Source: Edaphobacter modestus (GTDB lineage Bacteria > Acidobacteriota > Terriglobia > Terriglobales > Acidobacteriaceae). Taken from it: DNA of 64,000 nucleotides. This document shows, one piece after another, positions 18,375 to 28,316 of the stretch. The position numbers and the translations under genes are program-made. Where the stretch lies: positions 1,798,001-1,862,000 of the forward strand of contig NZ_SHKW01000001.1 of assembly GCF_004217555.1 (NCBI RefSeq), read 5' to 3'. A model generated the notes under the pieces. The model did no database searches. It was not told where the DNA came from and was given only the letters and a program-made list of their open reading frames with translations. Numbering within the stretch: position 1 is the first letter of the stretch; every line of letters starts with the position of its first letter.

Positions 18375-21300
18375 GTGGCCGATTCTTTTCGACAGCGTGT
18401 CATCCGCGCCGATGGCCGGGCTTTCAACATCGTCCAGCATCGGGCGCATTTGACCTATTGCTACACCGGCTGCTGCTGCGGCATCACGGAGCGCGGATAT
18501 GCCGCCGTCCCGGTTGATGTCTATACGCAGGAGTGGCTCGGGCGCAAAATTCGCAATCACGTTCATCTCACGAAAGGTGGTTGCCTTGGCCCCTGCGCGC
18601 TCGCTAATGTCGTGAGTCTCGTCTTCGATGGCAGATCAATCTGGTTCCATTCGGTGAATAGCCCCTGGCAGGTCCGTCAGATCTTTGACTACATCGACGC
18701 GATGCTGGCTGCCGATCGCTTTCTCCAGCCGCCAGCCGAATTGAGTGAATTCGTCTTTAACTACTATGACTGGGACGTCCGCAAGCCGAGTGAGATCGTT
18801 GCTGCATCCACGCTCGTCAAGACTGCTCCAGATGCAACCGGCGCTATCATGCTGCTCTCGCATGCCGATACCGATCTGCTCACGCTTATAAAGGCTTCGG
18901 AACTACTCCCGGCAGAGCTTCGTGTGAGTGCATTCTCGCTGAATGCACTGCGCAACGAAGATCAGTTGGACGTGCTGATCAACGGCGAAATGGCTAAGGC
19001 TCGGGTGATTATTGTGCGCTGCCACGGACCACTTAGTTGCATTCCAGGCTTCGACCGGCTGCGCGCAGCCTGCATCGAGCGTGGACAATCGTTGGTGCTC
19101 GTCAGCGGTTGCGGAGAGAACAGTTCTGAGTTCTCGGAGACCATTAATGTACCCGCCGACGTTATGCAGAGTGCGGGCGGTTATCTCGCGCTCGGCGGGG
19201 TGCAGAACTTCGCCGAGTTGTTCCGATTCCTTTCCGATCGCCTGATGCTGACGGGCTATGGCTATGCGCCGCCCACTCCGATGCCGGAGCACGGCATTTA
19301 TCTGTCGAACCCATCCGAAGAAAGCGGGGACGTTGCCACAGCAGAGGACTGGGAGCGGCAGGCCAACCCTCTGCGTCCAACCGTCGCCCTGCTGTTCTAC
19401 CGCGCTCACCGAATGAGCGGTAATACGGGGTTCATCGATACGATTGCACAGGCGCTGGAGGCTAAGGGGGTGAATCCGCTCTGCATCTTTACCTCAAGCC
19501 TGAAGGCGAAGGAAGATGGACGTCCGGCGGTATTCAAACTGATTGAAGGCCGTGCCAACGTGCTGATTACGACGCTGTCGTTTGCGCTGGGCGAGGTCAA
19601 TACGGGCTCCGTCACTCAGCCCGGAGAAGCGATGTTGTCGTTCGAAAGACTTGGCATTCCGGTTGTTCAGGCAATTGCGTGCCAGATGCCGCAAGGTGCC
19701 TGGGAGGGTTCGCGCCGCGGCCTGAATTCGGTCGACACTGCGGTCAACGTCGCGATTCCGGAGTTTGATGGACGCATTATTTCCGTGCCGGTGTCGTTTA
19801 AGGAACGCAGTAAAAATGGTGCGGAGAGTCTGTATGTTGTGAACGAGGACAGGGCTGCTCGCGTCGCTGGAATAGCGAGCCGTCTTGCCGGACTTCGCGG
19901 TAAGGCGAACTGCAACCGCCGCATAGCTTTTGTACTGACGAACTCCGCCGCCAAAGCATCACAGGTCGGCGGAGCAGTTGGCCTCGATGCTCCCGCCAGC
20001 CTGCTCACGACATTGCATGCGATGCGGGCACGTCGCTATGCCATCGCCGAGCTACCTGAGACCTCCGATGAACTGATACAGGAATTGCTTGGGCGCGGAA
20101 CTTACGATAGCAACTACCCGCTCGATCCGGCGCGGGCTATGCGGTTTTCGCGAGCGGCCTATCGGAAGATTTATTCGGTCTTCCCTGCCCGTCCGGCGCG
20201 TCGGATGCAGGATTTCTGGGGCCAGCCACAGGACCACGGCCCCAGCGTAAAGCCTGCCAAAAAAACCGACAAGAAACTCCTCCCGACGATCGCAGGAAAG
20301 GTCGTTTCGATTGAAGAGAACGAGCCCTGGGCCGACGAGCGCGATTATCTGTTTGCCGCGATGGATCTTGGCAATGCAATGATCGCATTGCAGCCACCGC
20401 GCGGCTACGGCATCGACCCTGATGCGATCTACCACACACCCGACTTGCCCCCAACGCACCACTACACAGCCTTCTATCGCTGGCTCGGAACTTCCCAAGC
20501 GGAAGGCGGCTGGGGCGCAGATGCGATCGTCCACATGGGCAAGCATGGCACGCTCGAATGGCTACCTGGCAAGGGCGTCGGGCTTTCCGGCGAGTGTTTT
20601 CCGGACCTTCTACTCGGCGACATGCCACTCGTCTATCCGTTCATCATCAACGATCCTGGCGAGGGAAGCCAATCGAAGCGACGCGCGCACGCTGTGATTG
20701 TCGACCACCTGACGCCGCCGATGACCTCGGCGGAGACCTATGGCCCGCTGGCCGAATTGAACCAGTTGGTCAACGAATACTATGCCGTCGAAAAGCTCGA
20801 CCCGGTAAAGCTGCCCTACCTCCAGCAGCAGATATGGCAATTGGTTGAGAGCACAAACCTGAAGGCCGACCTGGACCTGAAGACGATGATGACCCGCGAG
20901 CGCGGCGATCACAGCCACGAGTGGGACGACACGCTAACGCCAGAAGGCATACCAACACAACTCGCCTCCATGAACGGCAACGAGGTGGCCCACCTGATCG
21001 AAGACCTTGACGGCTATCTCTGCGAATTAGGCATGGCACAGATTCGCGATGGTCTGCACATCCTCGGGCAGATGCCTCCGCTGCCAGAGATGCTGCGCTC
21101 CCTGACGCGGTTGGCAAACGCCAGCGCACCGAGTCTGCAGGCGAGCCTTGCAACGGCGTTCGGCTTCGAATTGATCGAACTACTTAACAGGCCGGGCGAA
21201 CGCCTTGAGCCTTCGCGAGATCTGCTGGGCCAGCCGTGCCATACCCGCGCCGATGCTCTGGAGATTTTCGACCGCGCCTCACTCGACCTTTACACGATGC

Positions 21301-22760
21301 TCGACACGCTCGGCTTTCGGAGCACCGTCATCGGCGAAGTGCAGCGCGCGGTGCTCGGCCTTGAATCGGCGGGGATAGCAGCTGCACTCACCTTCGCCTG
21401 TGACGAACTTGTGCCGAAACTTGAACAGTCCGGCGATGAGATCGAGCACCTGCTCGATGCACTTGAAGGAAAATATGTCCCCGCAGGGCCAGCCGGAGCA
21501 CCTACCCGCGGTATGGCACACATTCTGCCGACCGGCCGCAACTTCTATGCGGTCGATCCTCGTGCCCTGCCCTCACAGGCAGCGTGGCGAGTAGGCCAGC
21601 AGCTTGCCCGTGAAGCTGTCGCTCGCTTTTACAAGGAAGAGGGCAAGTATCCGGAGATGATGGGACTAAGCGTCTGGGGGACTTCGCAAATGCGGACCCA
21701 CGGCGACGATATCGCTCAGGCGTTTGCGCTACTCGGCGTCAAACCCTTGTGGAACGCGCAGTCGCGTCGACTCGAAGGCATCGAAGTGATTCCTCTGGAC
21801 CAACTCGGCCGACCGCGGGTGGACGTGACGCTGCGCATCAGCGGCTTCTTCCGCGATGCGTTTCCGCACCTGATCGATATGTACGACCAGGCCATCTCGA
21901 TGTTGATCGAACTGGATGAACCGCTCGATCAGAACTTTCCGCGCAAACACTATCTCGCGGATATTCAGGCAAAAAAGGACCTACCGACGCATGAGGCAGA
22001 GGCTCAGGCGCGCTATCGCATCTTCGGTTCGAAGCCAGGTTCTTATGGCGCGGGTATTCTGCCGCTCATTGAGACCGGAAACTGGCAGAGAGATGATGAC
22101 TTTGCCCAAGCGTTCCTCGCTTGGGGCGGCTACGCGTACGGCAAGGGTACCGATGGAGTCGACGCACAACCCATCTTCGCCGAGCGGCTCAAATCGATCG
22201 AGGTTGCGTTGCACAACCAAGATAACCGCGAGCACGACATTTTCGATTCGGACGACTACTTCCAGTTTCACGGAGGCATGATTGCCTCCATTCGCGCGCT
22301 TACGGGCGCACAGCCGAAAGCCTATTTCGGCGATAGCTCCCGTCCGGAATCGGCGCAGGTTCGGGATCTGCGCGAAGAAGCCCTACGGGTATATCGCTCG
22401 CGCGTGGTGAATCCGAAGTGGATCGAATCGATAAAACGTCACGGCTACAAAGGTGGTTTGGAACTTGCCGCAACGGTCGACTACATCTTCGGTTTCGACG
22501 CCACGGCGCAGATCGCTCCGGACTTCATCTACGAGGGTCTTGCGGAGCACTATGCGTTAGACCGAAACATGCGTGATTTCCTCGGTGCTTCAAACCCATG
22601 GGCATTGAATGCGATCGCCGAACGATTGCTTGAGGCGGCAAAACGCGAGCTCTGGGAAGTTCCCGCACCAGAGACTCTCAACGCACTGCGCGGCGTTCTG
22701 CTTGAAGCCGAAATGCTGCTGGAAGCGCAGGGCGAGCAGAAGCGGGGGGCTGTTTCGTGA
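18375..22760 (+). CDS. cobN: Cobaltochelatase CobN with N-terminal 2Fe-2S ferredoxin-like domain
   Basis: CobN is the large, metal-inserting subunit of the ATP-dependent chelatase that puts cobalt into hydrogenobyrinic acid a,c-diamide. The 1461-aa chain starts with a thioredoxin-like [2Fe-2S] ferredoxin domain (about 1-115) with ligands in CYTGCCCG (C29, C33-35) and GGCLGPC (C70, C74), comparable to stand-alone CbiW-type proteins of B12 operons. The rest is a full CobN: TYGPLAELNQL, HMGKHGTLEWLPGKG and DPGEGSQSKRRAHAV are standard signatures. GTG at 18375 (GAGGTG six bases upstream) is preferred to the ATG at 18363. The gene overlaps the chelatase ATPase gene by four bases. Confidence 0.95.
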   Translation: MADSFRQRVIRADGRAFNIVQHRAHLTYCYTGCCCGITERGYAAVPVDVYTQEWLGRKIRNHVHLTKGGCLGPCALANVVSLVFDGRSIWFHSVNSPWQVRQIFDYIDAMLAADRFLQPPAELSEFVFNYYDWDVRKPSEIVAASTLVKTAPDATGAIMLLSHADTDLLTLIKASELLPAELRVSAFSLNALRNEDQLDVLINGEMAKARVIIVRCHGPLSCIPGFDRLRAACIERGQSLVLVSGCGENSSEFSETINVPADVMQSAGGYLALGGVQNFAELFRFLSDRLMLTGYGYAPPTPMPEHGIYLSNPSEESGDVATAEDWERQANPLRPTVALLFYRAHRMSGNTGFIDTIAQALEAKGVNPLCIFTSSLKAKEDGRPAVFKLIEGRANVLITTLSFALGEVNTGSVTQPGEAMLSFERLGIPVVQAIACQMPQGAWEGSRRGLNSVDTAVNVAIPEFDGRIISVPVSFKERSKNGAESLYVVNEDRAARVAGIASRLAGLRGKANCNRRIAFVLTNSAAKASQVGGAVGLDAPASLLTTLHAMRARRYAIAELPETSDELIQELLGRGTYDSNYPLDPARAMRFSRAAYRKIYSVFPARPARRMQDFWGQPQDHGPSVKPAKKTDKKLLPTIAGKVVSIEENEPWADERDYLFAAMDLGNAMIALQPPRGYGIDPDAIYHTPDLPPTHHYTAFYRWLGTSQAEGGWGADAIVHMGKHGTLEWLPGKGVGLSGECFPDLLLGDMPLVYPFIINDPGEGSQSKRRAHAVIVDHLTPPMTSAETYGPLAELNQLVNEYYAVEKLDPVKLPYLQQQIWQLVESTNLKADLDLKTMMTRERGDHSHEWDDTLTPEGIPTQLASMNGNEVAHLIEDLDGYLCELGMAQIRDGLHILGQMPPLPEMLRSLTRLANASAPSLQASLATAFGFELIELLNRPGERLEPSRDLLGQPCHTRADALEIFDRASLDLYTMLDTLGFRSTVIGEVQRAVLGLESAGIAAALTFACDELVPKLEQSGDEIEHLLDALEGKYVPAGPAGAPTRGMAHILPTGRNFYAVDPRALPSQAAWRVGQQLAREAVARFYKEEGKYPEMMGLSVWGTSQMRTHGDDIAQAFALLGVKPLWNAQSRRLEGIEVIPLDQLGRPRVDVTLRISGFFRDAFPHLIDMYDQAISMLIELDEPLDQNFPRKHYLADIQAKKDLPTHEAEAQARYRIFGSKPGSYGAGILPLIETGNWQRDDDFAQAFLAWGGYAYGKGTDGVDAQPIFAERLKSIEVALHNQDNREHDIFDSDDYFQFHGGMIASIRALTGAQPKAYFGDSSRPESAQVRDLREEALRVYRSRVVNPKWIESIKRHGYKGGLELAATVDYIFGFDATAQIAPDFIYEGLAEHYALDRNMRDFLGASNPWALNAIAERLLEAAKRELWEVPAPETLNALRGVLLEAEMLLEAQGEQKRGAVS

Positions 22761-24514
22761 GACCGGCCGCCTATCCCTTCTCCGCAATCGTCGGCCAGAG
22801 CGAGATGAAGCTCGCGCTGCTACTGGCTGCTGTCGATTGGCGGCTTGGAGTTTTGCTGAGCGGCGACAAAGGCTCGGGGAAGACAACCACCGCGCGCGGC
22901 CTGGCTGCCCTGTTGCCGGCACCCGCACGTTTTATCAATCTGCCGCTCGGGGCCACGGAAGACCGTCTGCTGGGGGGGCTTCATCTGGAGCGCACGCTGA
23001 AGGGTGATCCCGTCCTGAAGCCGGGACTGCTCGCCGAGGCCCATGGCGGCGTGCTTTACGTGGATGAGGTGAATCTTCTTTCTGCACACCTGGGCGACGC
23101 CTTGTTAGACGCTGCTGCCAGCGGGGTTCACGTGGTGGAGCGTGAAGGCTTAAGCGCCGCCCATCCAGCCGAGTTTGTTCTGCTTGGCAGCATGAACCCG
23201 GAAGAGGGTTCGCTGCGCCCCCAGTTGCTAGACCGGTTCGCATTAGCAGTGACGGTTTGTGCTCCACTCGACCCAGCCGAACGCCAACTCGTGATGGCGC
23301 GAAGAATTGCGTTCGAACGCGACACGATTCGATTTGCCAGTGAGTGGTCACAAGCTCAACAGGCTTTGCAGTCACAGATTGTTTTCGCTAGAGCGTCTCT
23401 CGGCGGCATCACCTGTTCCTGCGACATGATGGGACACATTAGCTTCACCATCTGCGAAAACCACGTTCGATCCTTGCGAGCCGATCTAGCAGTCGTACGG
23501 GCTGCAATCGCATATGCAGCTCTCACCGGCGATGCGTGCGTCGAAGTACAGCATGTTGACGCTGTCTTACCCCTTGTCCTCGCTCACCGGACGCGAGAGG
23601 GCAGACGTTCCTCACTCCCTCCGCCTCCGCCTCCAACTCCAACTCCAACTCCAACTCCGCCGCAACAGACTAAGTCCGAATCACAATCTGAGGCTGGCGG
23701 ACAACAAGCCCCGCAGCGTGTCCACGAACGTATCTTCACTCCATCAGAAGCCAAGGCCCCTGCCCTCGACGTCCGGCTCAATGCAGCAGCGACGCGAGGG
23801 GGCAGCGCGCCTGCAGATAGCTGTGATTGCGGTCCAATCATAGGCAATCGTCAGGCAGATTTCCCTGTCGAACTTGATTTGCGTGCCACACTCAGCCACA
23901 CCCTGCGTGAAACCGGTGGCCTGCAACCTCGCGTCGAGGATTTGCACCAACGAGTGCGCAAGCCGAGGACCGGAACTCGCTATCTCTTCGTCGTCGATTC
24001 CAGCGGCTCGCACGCTGTCCAACAGAGAATGCGTATAGTCAAAGGCGCTATTTCAAGCCTGCTGACCCGCTCTTTCAAACGAGAGGACGAAGTGGCAATG
24101 ATAGTCTTCCGCGGAACTTCCGCGCAGGTCGTTCTAGAGCCAACTCAAGTACTTCCCGACGCTTTAGCTGCGCTCGAATATCTTCCTACGGGTGGTCGAA
24201 CGCCGTTGGCTTGCGCTCTCGATCAAGCGCGTGGTTACCTGACACCCGCGACGCTTCTCATCCTACTCACGGACGGTAGGGCAAATATCCCGCTGCATGG
24301 AGGAGACCCGTGGCAAGAGGCTCTTGATGCGGCGCAGCTGATGAGTTGCAATGCAATCGTCGTCGATACGGAGACTGCCGCACAACGACTGGGCCAATGC
24401 GAGGAATTAGCGAAGATTCTTGGCGCGCGCTACCTCTCGCTGGAGGAGCTTGCGCAGAATGAGAATTTTTCGATAGTCGTCGAACCCCGCAAGCCACGAA
24501 GGCAGGGGGCGTAG
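22757..24514 (+). CDS. chlID: ChlI/ChlD-type AAA+ and VWA chelatase subunit, partner of CobN
   Basis: A 585-aa single chain combines both ATPase-side subunits of a Mg/Co-chelatase. Residues 1-280 are an AAA+ domain with intact Walker A (GDKGSGKT, 36-43) and Walker B (VLYVDEVN, 99-106). A Pro/Thr linker (about 287-303) encoded by a short tandem CCAACT repeat follows. Residues about 405-575 are a VWA domain with a complete MIDAS (DSSGS at 414-418, Thr in GGRTPL, Asp in LLTDG). No cobS/cobT-type subunits are seen in the window, so this protein probably drives CobN alone. GTG start overlaps the cobN TGA. Confidence 0.93.
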   Translation: MRPAAYPFSAIVGQSEMKLALLLAAVDWRLGVLLSGDKGSGKTTTARGLAALLPAPARFINLPLGATEDRLLGGLHLERTLKGDPVLKPGLLAEAHGGVLYVDEVNLLSAHLGDALLDAAASGVHVVEREGLSAAHPAEFVLLGSMNPEEGSLRPQLLDRFALAVTVCAPLDPAERQLVMARRIAFERDTIRFASEWSQAQQALQSQIVFARASLGGITCSCDMMGHISFTICENHVRSLRADLAVVRAAIAYAALTGDACVEVQHVDAVLPLVLAHRTREGRRSSLPPPPPPTPTPTPTPPQQTKSESQSEAGGQQAPQRVHERIFTPSEAKAPALDVRLNAAATRGGSAPADSCDCGPIIGNRQADFPVELDLRATLSHTLRETGGLQPRVEDLHQRVRKPRTGTRYLFVVDSSGSHAVQQRMRIVKGAISSLLTRSFKREDEVAMIVFRGTSAQVVLEPTQVLPDALAALEYLPTGGRTPLACALDQARGYLTPATLLILLTDGRANIPLHGGDPWQEALDAAQLMSCNAIVVDTETAAQRLGQCEELAKILGARYLSLEELAQNENFSIVVEPRKPRRQGA

Positions 24515-24515
24515 C

Positions 24516-25076
24516 GTGCAGAAGAACCAAGGCAATTCGGTGATACTCGTCTTGGGAGGCGTCCGAAGTGGAAAGAGTCGCTACGCGCAGCAGTTAGCCG
24601 AGCACTGCAGCCGGGTTACGTTCGTTGCAACCGCCGAGCGTCGCGATGATGAGGAGATGCACCGAAAGATCGAACGCCACCGCGCAGACCGGCCCGCACA
24701 CTGGACAACCGTGGAAGAACCTATCGCATTAGTCCGCGTCATTCAAACCAGCGAAGACAACTGCGACGCCATTCTTATCGACTGCCTCACGCTCTTCGGC
24801 GCCAATCTTATGGAAGCATACGGCAGCAACAAAGCGGGCCTCGAAGCATGCATCGAAGACCTCTGCGCCGCTTTGAAGACGACTTCCCGCAAGGTGATCC
24901 TGGTCTCGAACGAGGTAGGCAGCGGTGTCGTCCCGGCCTATGCGCTCGGTCGCCGCTTCCGCGACGTTGTGGGCGAGATCAACCAGCGCGTTGCGACTGT
25001 GGCCGATACCGTACTCCTGATGGTCGCCGGACTTCCGCTTATCCTCAAAGGTTCGCTCGAAGGAGATCATCGATGA
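24516..25076 (+). CDS. cobU: Adenosylcobinamide kinase / guanylyltransferase CobU (CobP)
   Basis: CobU phosphorylates adenosylcobinamide and transfers GMP to it. The 186-aa protein has the P-loop LVLGGVRSGKSRYAQ, ATAERRDDEEMHRKIERHRADRP (in two conserved blocks: the guanylylation His and the RI..H..RP segment), DCLTLF and SNEVGSGVVP, all typical. GTG start at 24516 lies 1 bp after the previous stop; its TGA overlaps the cobB ATG. Confidence 0.95.
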   Translation: MQKNQGNSVILVLGGVRSGKSRYAQQLAEHCSRVTFVATAERRDDEEMHRKIERHRADRPAHWTTVEEPIALVRVIQTSEDNCDAILIDCLTLFGANLMEAYGSNKAGLEACIEDLCAALKTTSRKVILVSNEVGSGVVPAYALGRRFRDVVGEINQRVATVADTVLLMVAGLPLILKGSLEGDHR

Positions 25077-26464
25077 AAGGATTCCTCGTTGCCGGCACGG
25101 CCAGCGGAGTGGGTAAGACCACGGTCACTCTCGCAATCATCGCGGCGCTCCTCCGTCGCGGCTATAAGGTGCAGCCATTCAAGGGAGGTCCGGACTTCCT
25201 CGACACCGGCCATCATGCCCGCATCTCCGGCCGCACGGCACGCAACCTCGACTCATGGATGCTCAGCGCCGAGGCCAACCGCGACGTTCTTCGTCACGCT
25301 TCGCGTGGCGCTGATGTCTTCCTTGTGGAAGGCATGATGGGACTGTTCGACGGCAAAGACGGCTCTACCGAGATGGGTAGCAGCGCGGAGATTGCAAAGC
25401 TTCTAAAGCTACCCGTGGTGCTTGTGCTGGACGCAGGAAAGACCGCTCGGAGCATCGCCGCCGTGGTACTTGGATTTGAACTCTTTGATCCTGAACTCCC
25501 ATTGGCCGGAGTCATCCTAAATCGTGTTGCAAGCGATCGCCATTTCCGTATGTTGGAAGCTGCGATCGAATCAGCTTGCAAGACGCCGGTTCTGGGTTGG
25601 CTGCCACGAGAGCCTGCGGTCGCCATCCCAGAGAGACACCTTGGGCTCCAGACAGCGGAAGAAGGCGAGACAGGCGGAACTCTTGAAAACCTGATCGATA
25701 CCCTTGCAGACCTTGCGAATAAACACCTGGATATACCCAATCTAATGGATTTGGAATGTGGACTGGACTTAAAGCCTGAAGCTCTTCCAGCGCTTCGCCA
25801 AACGCGAGAACAGATTCGCATAGGAATAGCTCGTGATCAGGCATTTTCCTTTTACTACGAAGACAACCTAGACCTGCTCCAGCAGCACGGTGCCGCCCTC
25901 GTGCCGTTCAGCCCGATGCATGACCGGTGCCTGCCGCCGGACCTGGATGCTCTTTATCTCGCCGGAGGGTACCCAGAACTTTATGCGGCCCAAATTAGCG
26001 ATAACTCTGCAATGCTCTCGGCCATTCGCGAGTTTGTCGCATCCGGTCGTCCGGTGTATGCCGAGTGTGGAGGCATGATCTTCCTCTCGCAGCAACTCAT
26101 GATGCGCGACGGAACCACATATCCGATGGCCGGTGTACTACCCTTCGAAATCGAGATGACAGGCAGACTCGTCGACTTCGGATACGTCAATGTGGAATTG
26201 ACTAATGATTGCTTGCTTGGGAAGGCAGGCACAGTGCTCCGTGGACACAGCTTCCATTACTCTCGCATCTCGAATGAATTTCAAGTCGCGACGAATTACC
26301 ACATCCGTTACTCACTCTCGGGCCGTAAGGAGAGTGAAGGTTATCGACTGGGCAATATGCTCGCGAGTTACGTGCACCTGCACTTTCGCTCAGAGCAAAG
26401 CATCGCTCGCAGTTTCGTTGAAGCGGCCATCGCCAGTCGAACCGCGAATATGGTGCCCCAATGA
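25073..26464 (+). CDS. cobB: Hydrogenobyrinic acid a,c-diamide synthase CobB
   Basis: CobB amidates side chains a and c with glutamine and ATP before cobalt insertion. The 463-aa protein has a dethiobiotin-synthetase-like N-terminal ATPase (VAGTASGVGKTTVTLAI; PFKGGPDFLDTGHH; VEGMMGLFDGKDG) and a class I glutamine amidotransferase C-terminal domain with the nucleophile Cys in PVYAECGGMIFLS and a late HSFHYS. ATG at 25073 is supported by the ATGA overlap with cobU; a longer open frame upstream reads through cobU. Confidence 0.95.
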   Translation: MKGFLVAGTASGVGKTTVTLAIIAALLRRGYKVQPFKGGPDFLDTGHHARISGRTARNLDSWMLSAEANRDVLRHASRGADVFLVEGMMGLFDGKDGSTEMGSSAEIAKLLKLPVVLVLDAGKTARSIAAVVLGFELFDPELPLAGVILNRVASDRHFRMLEAAIESACKTPVLGWLPREPAVAIPERHLGLQTAEEGETGGTLENLIDTLADLANKHLDIPNLMDLECGLDLKPEALPALRQTREQIRIGIARDQAFSFYYEDNLDLLQQHGAALVPFSPMHDRCLPPDLDALYLAGGYPELYAAQISDNSAMLSAIREFVASGRPVYAECGGMIFLSQQLMMRDGTTYPMAGVLPFEIEMTGRLVDFGYVNVELTNDCLLGKAGTVLRGHSFHYSRISNEFQVATNYHIRYSLSGRKESEGYRLGNMLASYVHLHFRSEQSIARSFVEAAIASRTANMVPQ

Positions 26465-27540
26465 CGCCACTAAGCGCAACGGTAGTAACAGAATCGATCC
26501 GCGGAATTGAGCCTCCGAACGAGATCTGGAGAACTCGTGCACGCGCACGTCTGGACACGCTCACCAAACCCCTGGGCAGCCTTGGCAGGCTCGAAGACCT
26601 CGCCGCTCAGTTGGTGGCGATCCGGCACGAGCATCTTGTGTTGCCTCTCAACAAAGCTGTCTATGTCTTCGCCGCGGACCATGGCATCACAGCCGAAGGC
26701 GTGAGCGCATACCCGAGCGCAGTCACGCACCAAATGGTGCTCAACTTCCTGACTGGAGGAGCCGCTGTCAATGTCCTTGCACGTTTGCATGGCGTGGCGC
26801 TGCATGTGGTCGATGTGGGGGTCGCCGCGGACTTCGACAACATTGAGGGCCTGCTCCACCACAAAGTTTCGAACGGGACAAAAAACATGCTGCGCGAAGC
26901 GGCCATGACCGACGAAGAACTCTCGCGGGCGTTGCTCGTCGGCGCACAACTCGCGAATGAAGCTGCGGTCGCCGGGCATACCATACTGGCCGTGGGTGAA
27001 ATGGGCATCGGCAATACCACTGCCGCCAGTGCCATTACCTGCGCTATCACGGGCTCTGCTGAGTCACTCGCAACCGGGCGCGGGACGGGCCTGGACGATG
27101 CTGCTCATGCACGCAAGATTGCAATAGTCGAAGCGGTTCTGAAAAAGCACTTCGCAAACAGTACTTCGCCCCATCCGCTCGAAGTACTGCGCTGTGTTGG
27201 TGGCCTGGAGATTGCGGCCATGACCGGCATGATCCTGGCAGCAGCACGCAACCGTGTCGCTATCATTGCCGATGGGTTTATCTCCACAGCAGCAGCGGCC
27301 CTTGCCGTAGCCCTCGAACCGAAAGTGGAAGGATATCTGATCGCCGGCCACCGCTCCGAGGAGCCGGGTCACAGATTGCTGCTCGACTACCTCAAACTAA
27401 CTCCCATCCTGGACCTCGAGATGCGCCTTGGTGAAGGCAGCGGAGCCGTTCTTGCCATGTCCATCATTAAGTCGGCCATCGGCCTCTACTCGCAGATGGC
27501 CACCTTCACCTCTGCCGGCATCAGCGAGGCCTCTCTATGA
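26461..27540 (+). CDS. cobT: Nicotinate-nucleotide-DMB phosphoribosyltransferase CobT
   Basis: CobT makes alpha-ribazole phosphate from nicotinate mononucleotide and DMB. The 359-aa product matches throughout: LTKPLGSLGRLEDLAAQL, FAADHGITAEGVSAYP, GGAAVNVLAR, GEMGIGNTTAASAI, GRGTGLDD, and the catalytic-Glu region RLGEGSGAVLA. Length is normal for the Salmonella-type CobT. It overlaps cobB by four bases. Confidence 0.96.
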   Translation: MTPLSATVVTESIRGIEPPNEIWRTRARARLDTLTKPLGSLGRLEDLAAQLVAIRHEHLVLPLNKAVYVFAADHGITAEGVSAYPSAVTHQMVLNFLTGGAAVNVLARLHGVALHVVDVGVAADFDNIEGLLHHKVSNGTKNMLREAAMTDEELSRALLVGAQLANEAAVAGHTILAVGEMGIGNTTAASAITCAITGSAESLATGRGTGLDDAAHARKIAIVEAVLKKHFANSTSPHPLEVLRCVGGLEIAAMTGMILAAARNRVAIIADGFISTAAAALAVALEPKVEGYLIAGHRSEEPGHRLLLDYLKLTPILDLEMRLGEGSGAVLAMSIIKSAIGLYSQMATFTSAGISEASL

Positions 27541-28316
27541 GCGGCTGGAAGTTCGTGAAAGGAACAGGCTCAGACTCTCTTGCTGCTGTGCAGTTTCTCA
27601 CACGGATCCCTATGCCCTACCTCCCTTACGACCCAGACTCGCTCTCGCGAGCGGTTAAGTTCTTTCCAGTCGTGGGTCTGGTCATCGGGAGCGCCGCCGC
27701 GCTGCTTCACCAGCTTCTTACGCCACACCTTCCCAGGCTCGTCACCGCTCTTCTCGTCATTGCCTTTCTGGTTTCGATCACTGGATGTTTGCACGAGGAT
27801 GGTCTGGCCGACACTGCCGACGGCTTCGGAGGTGGTTCGAGCCGCGAACAGATTCTCATCATCCTTAAAGATAGCCGCATCGGCAGCTATGGCGGCGCAG
27901 CCCTGACGCTCAGTCTTTCTGCCCGCGTCCTATTGCTTGCCTCGCTACCGTTGACGCAGATCCCGCAGTACCTCATCGCAGCTCACGTTCTTTGCCGCTG
28001 GACTACTCTCCCGTTGAGTTACTACCTCGCTTCGGCCCGCAGTCAGCAAGACCAGGCGGGAGCCGGTCAGGGAGCACGAATCGCCAAGCTCACCACACGC
28101 GGAACACTCATTGTTGGCTCCATCTTCAGCCTTGCGATCTGTACGTTTGCATTGCGAACCCACGCGGCTGCTGCTGTTGCCGCAACAATTTTGGTCACGT
28201 TTTTGAGTGGCCTCTACTACCATCGGAGAATCGGCGGCGTAACCGGAGATTGTTTTGGCGCCACCAATCAACTCGCGGAAATAGCCGTTTACCTCACCGG
28301 AGCATGGCTCGCATGA
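27537..28316 (+). CDS. cobS: Adenosylcobinamide-GDP ribazoletransferase CobS
   Basis: CobS joins adenosylcobinamide-GDP and alpha-ribazole to give adenosylcobalamin (phosphate). The 259-aa membrane protein has the family start AVQFLTRIPMP, the metal-binding motif GCLHEDGLADTADGFGGG, LKDSRIGSYGG, and the C-terminal GGVTGDCFGATNQLAEIAVYL, with several hydrophobic helices between. Starts overlap cobT and stops overlap cobC. Confidence 0.96.
   Translation: MSGWKFVKGTGSDSLAAVQFLTRIPMPYLPYDPDSLSRAVKFFPVVGLVIGSAAALLHQLLTPHLPRLVTALLVIAFLVSITGCLHEDGLADTADGFGGGSSREQILIILKDSRIGSYGGAALTLSLSARVLLLASLPLTQIPQYLIAAHVLCRWTTLPLSYYLASARSQQDQAGAGQGARIAKLTTRGTLIVGSIFSLAICTFALRTHAAAAVAATILVTFLSGLYYHRRIGGVTGDCFGATNQLAEIAVYLTGAWLA

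Noticed and set aside
23618..23664. Short tandem repeat (CCAACT units) as a possible CRISPR or regulatory repeat
   Set aside because: The units are 6 bp without spacers and encode the Pro/Thr linker of the chelatase subunit.
24848..25072. N-terminal extension of cobB
   Set aside because: It reads through cobU in another frame; the ATGA overlap at 25073 and the conserved P-loop fix the start.
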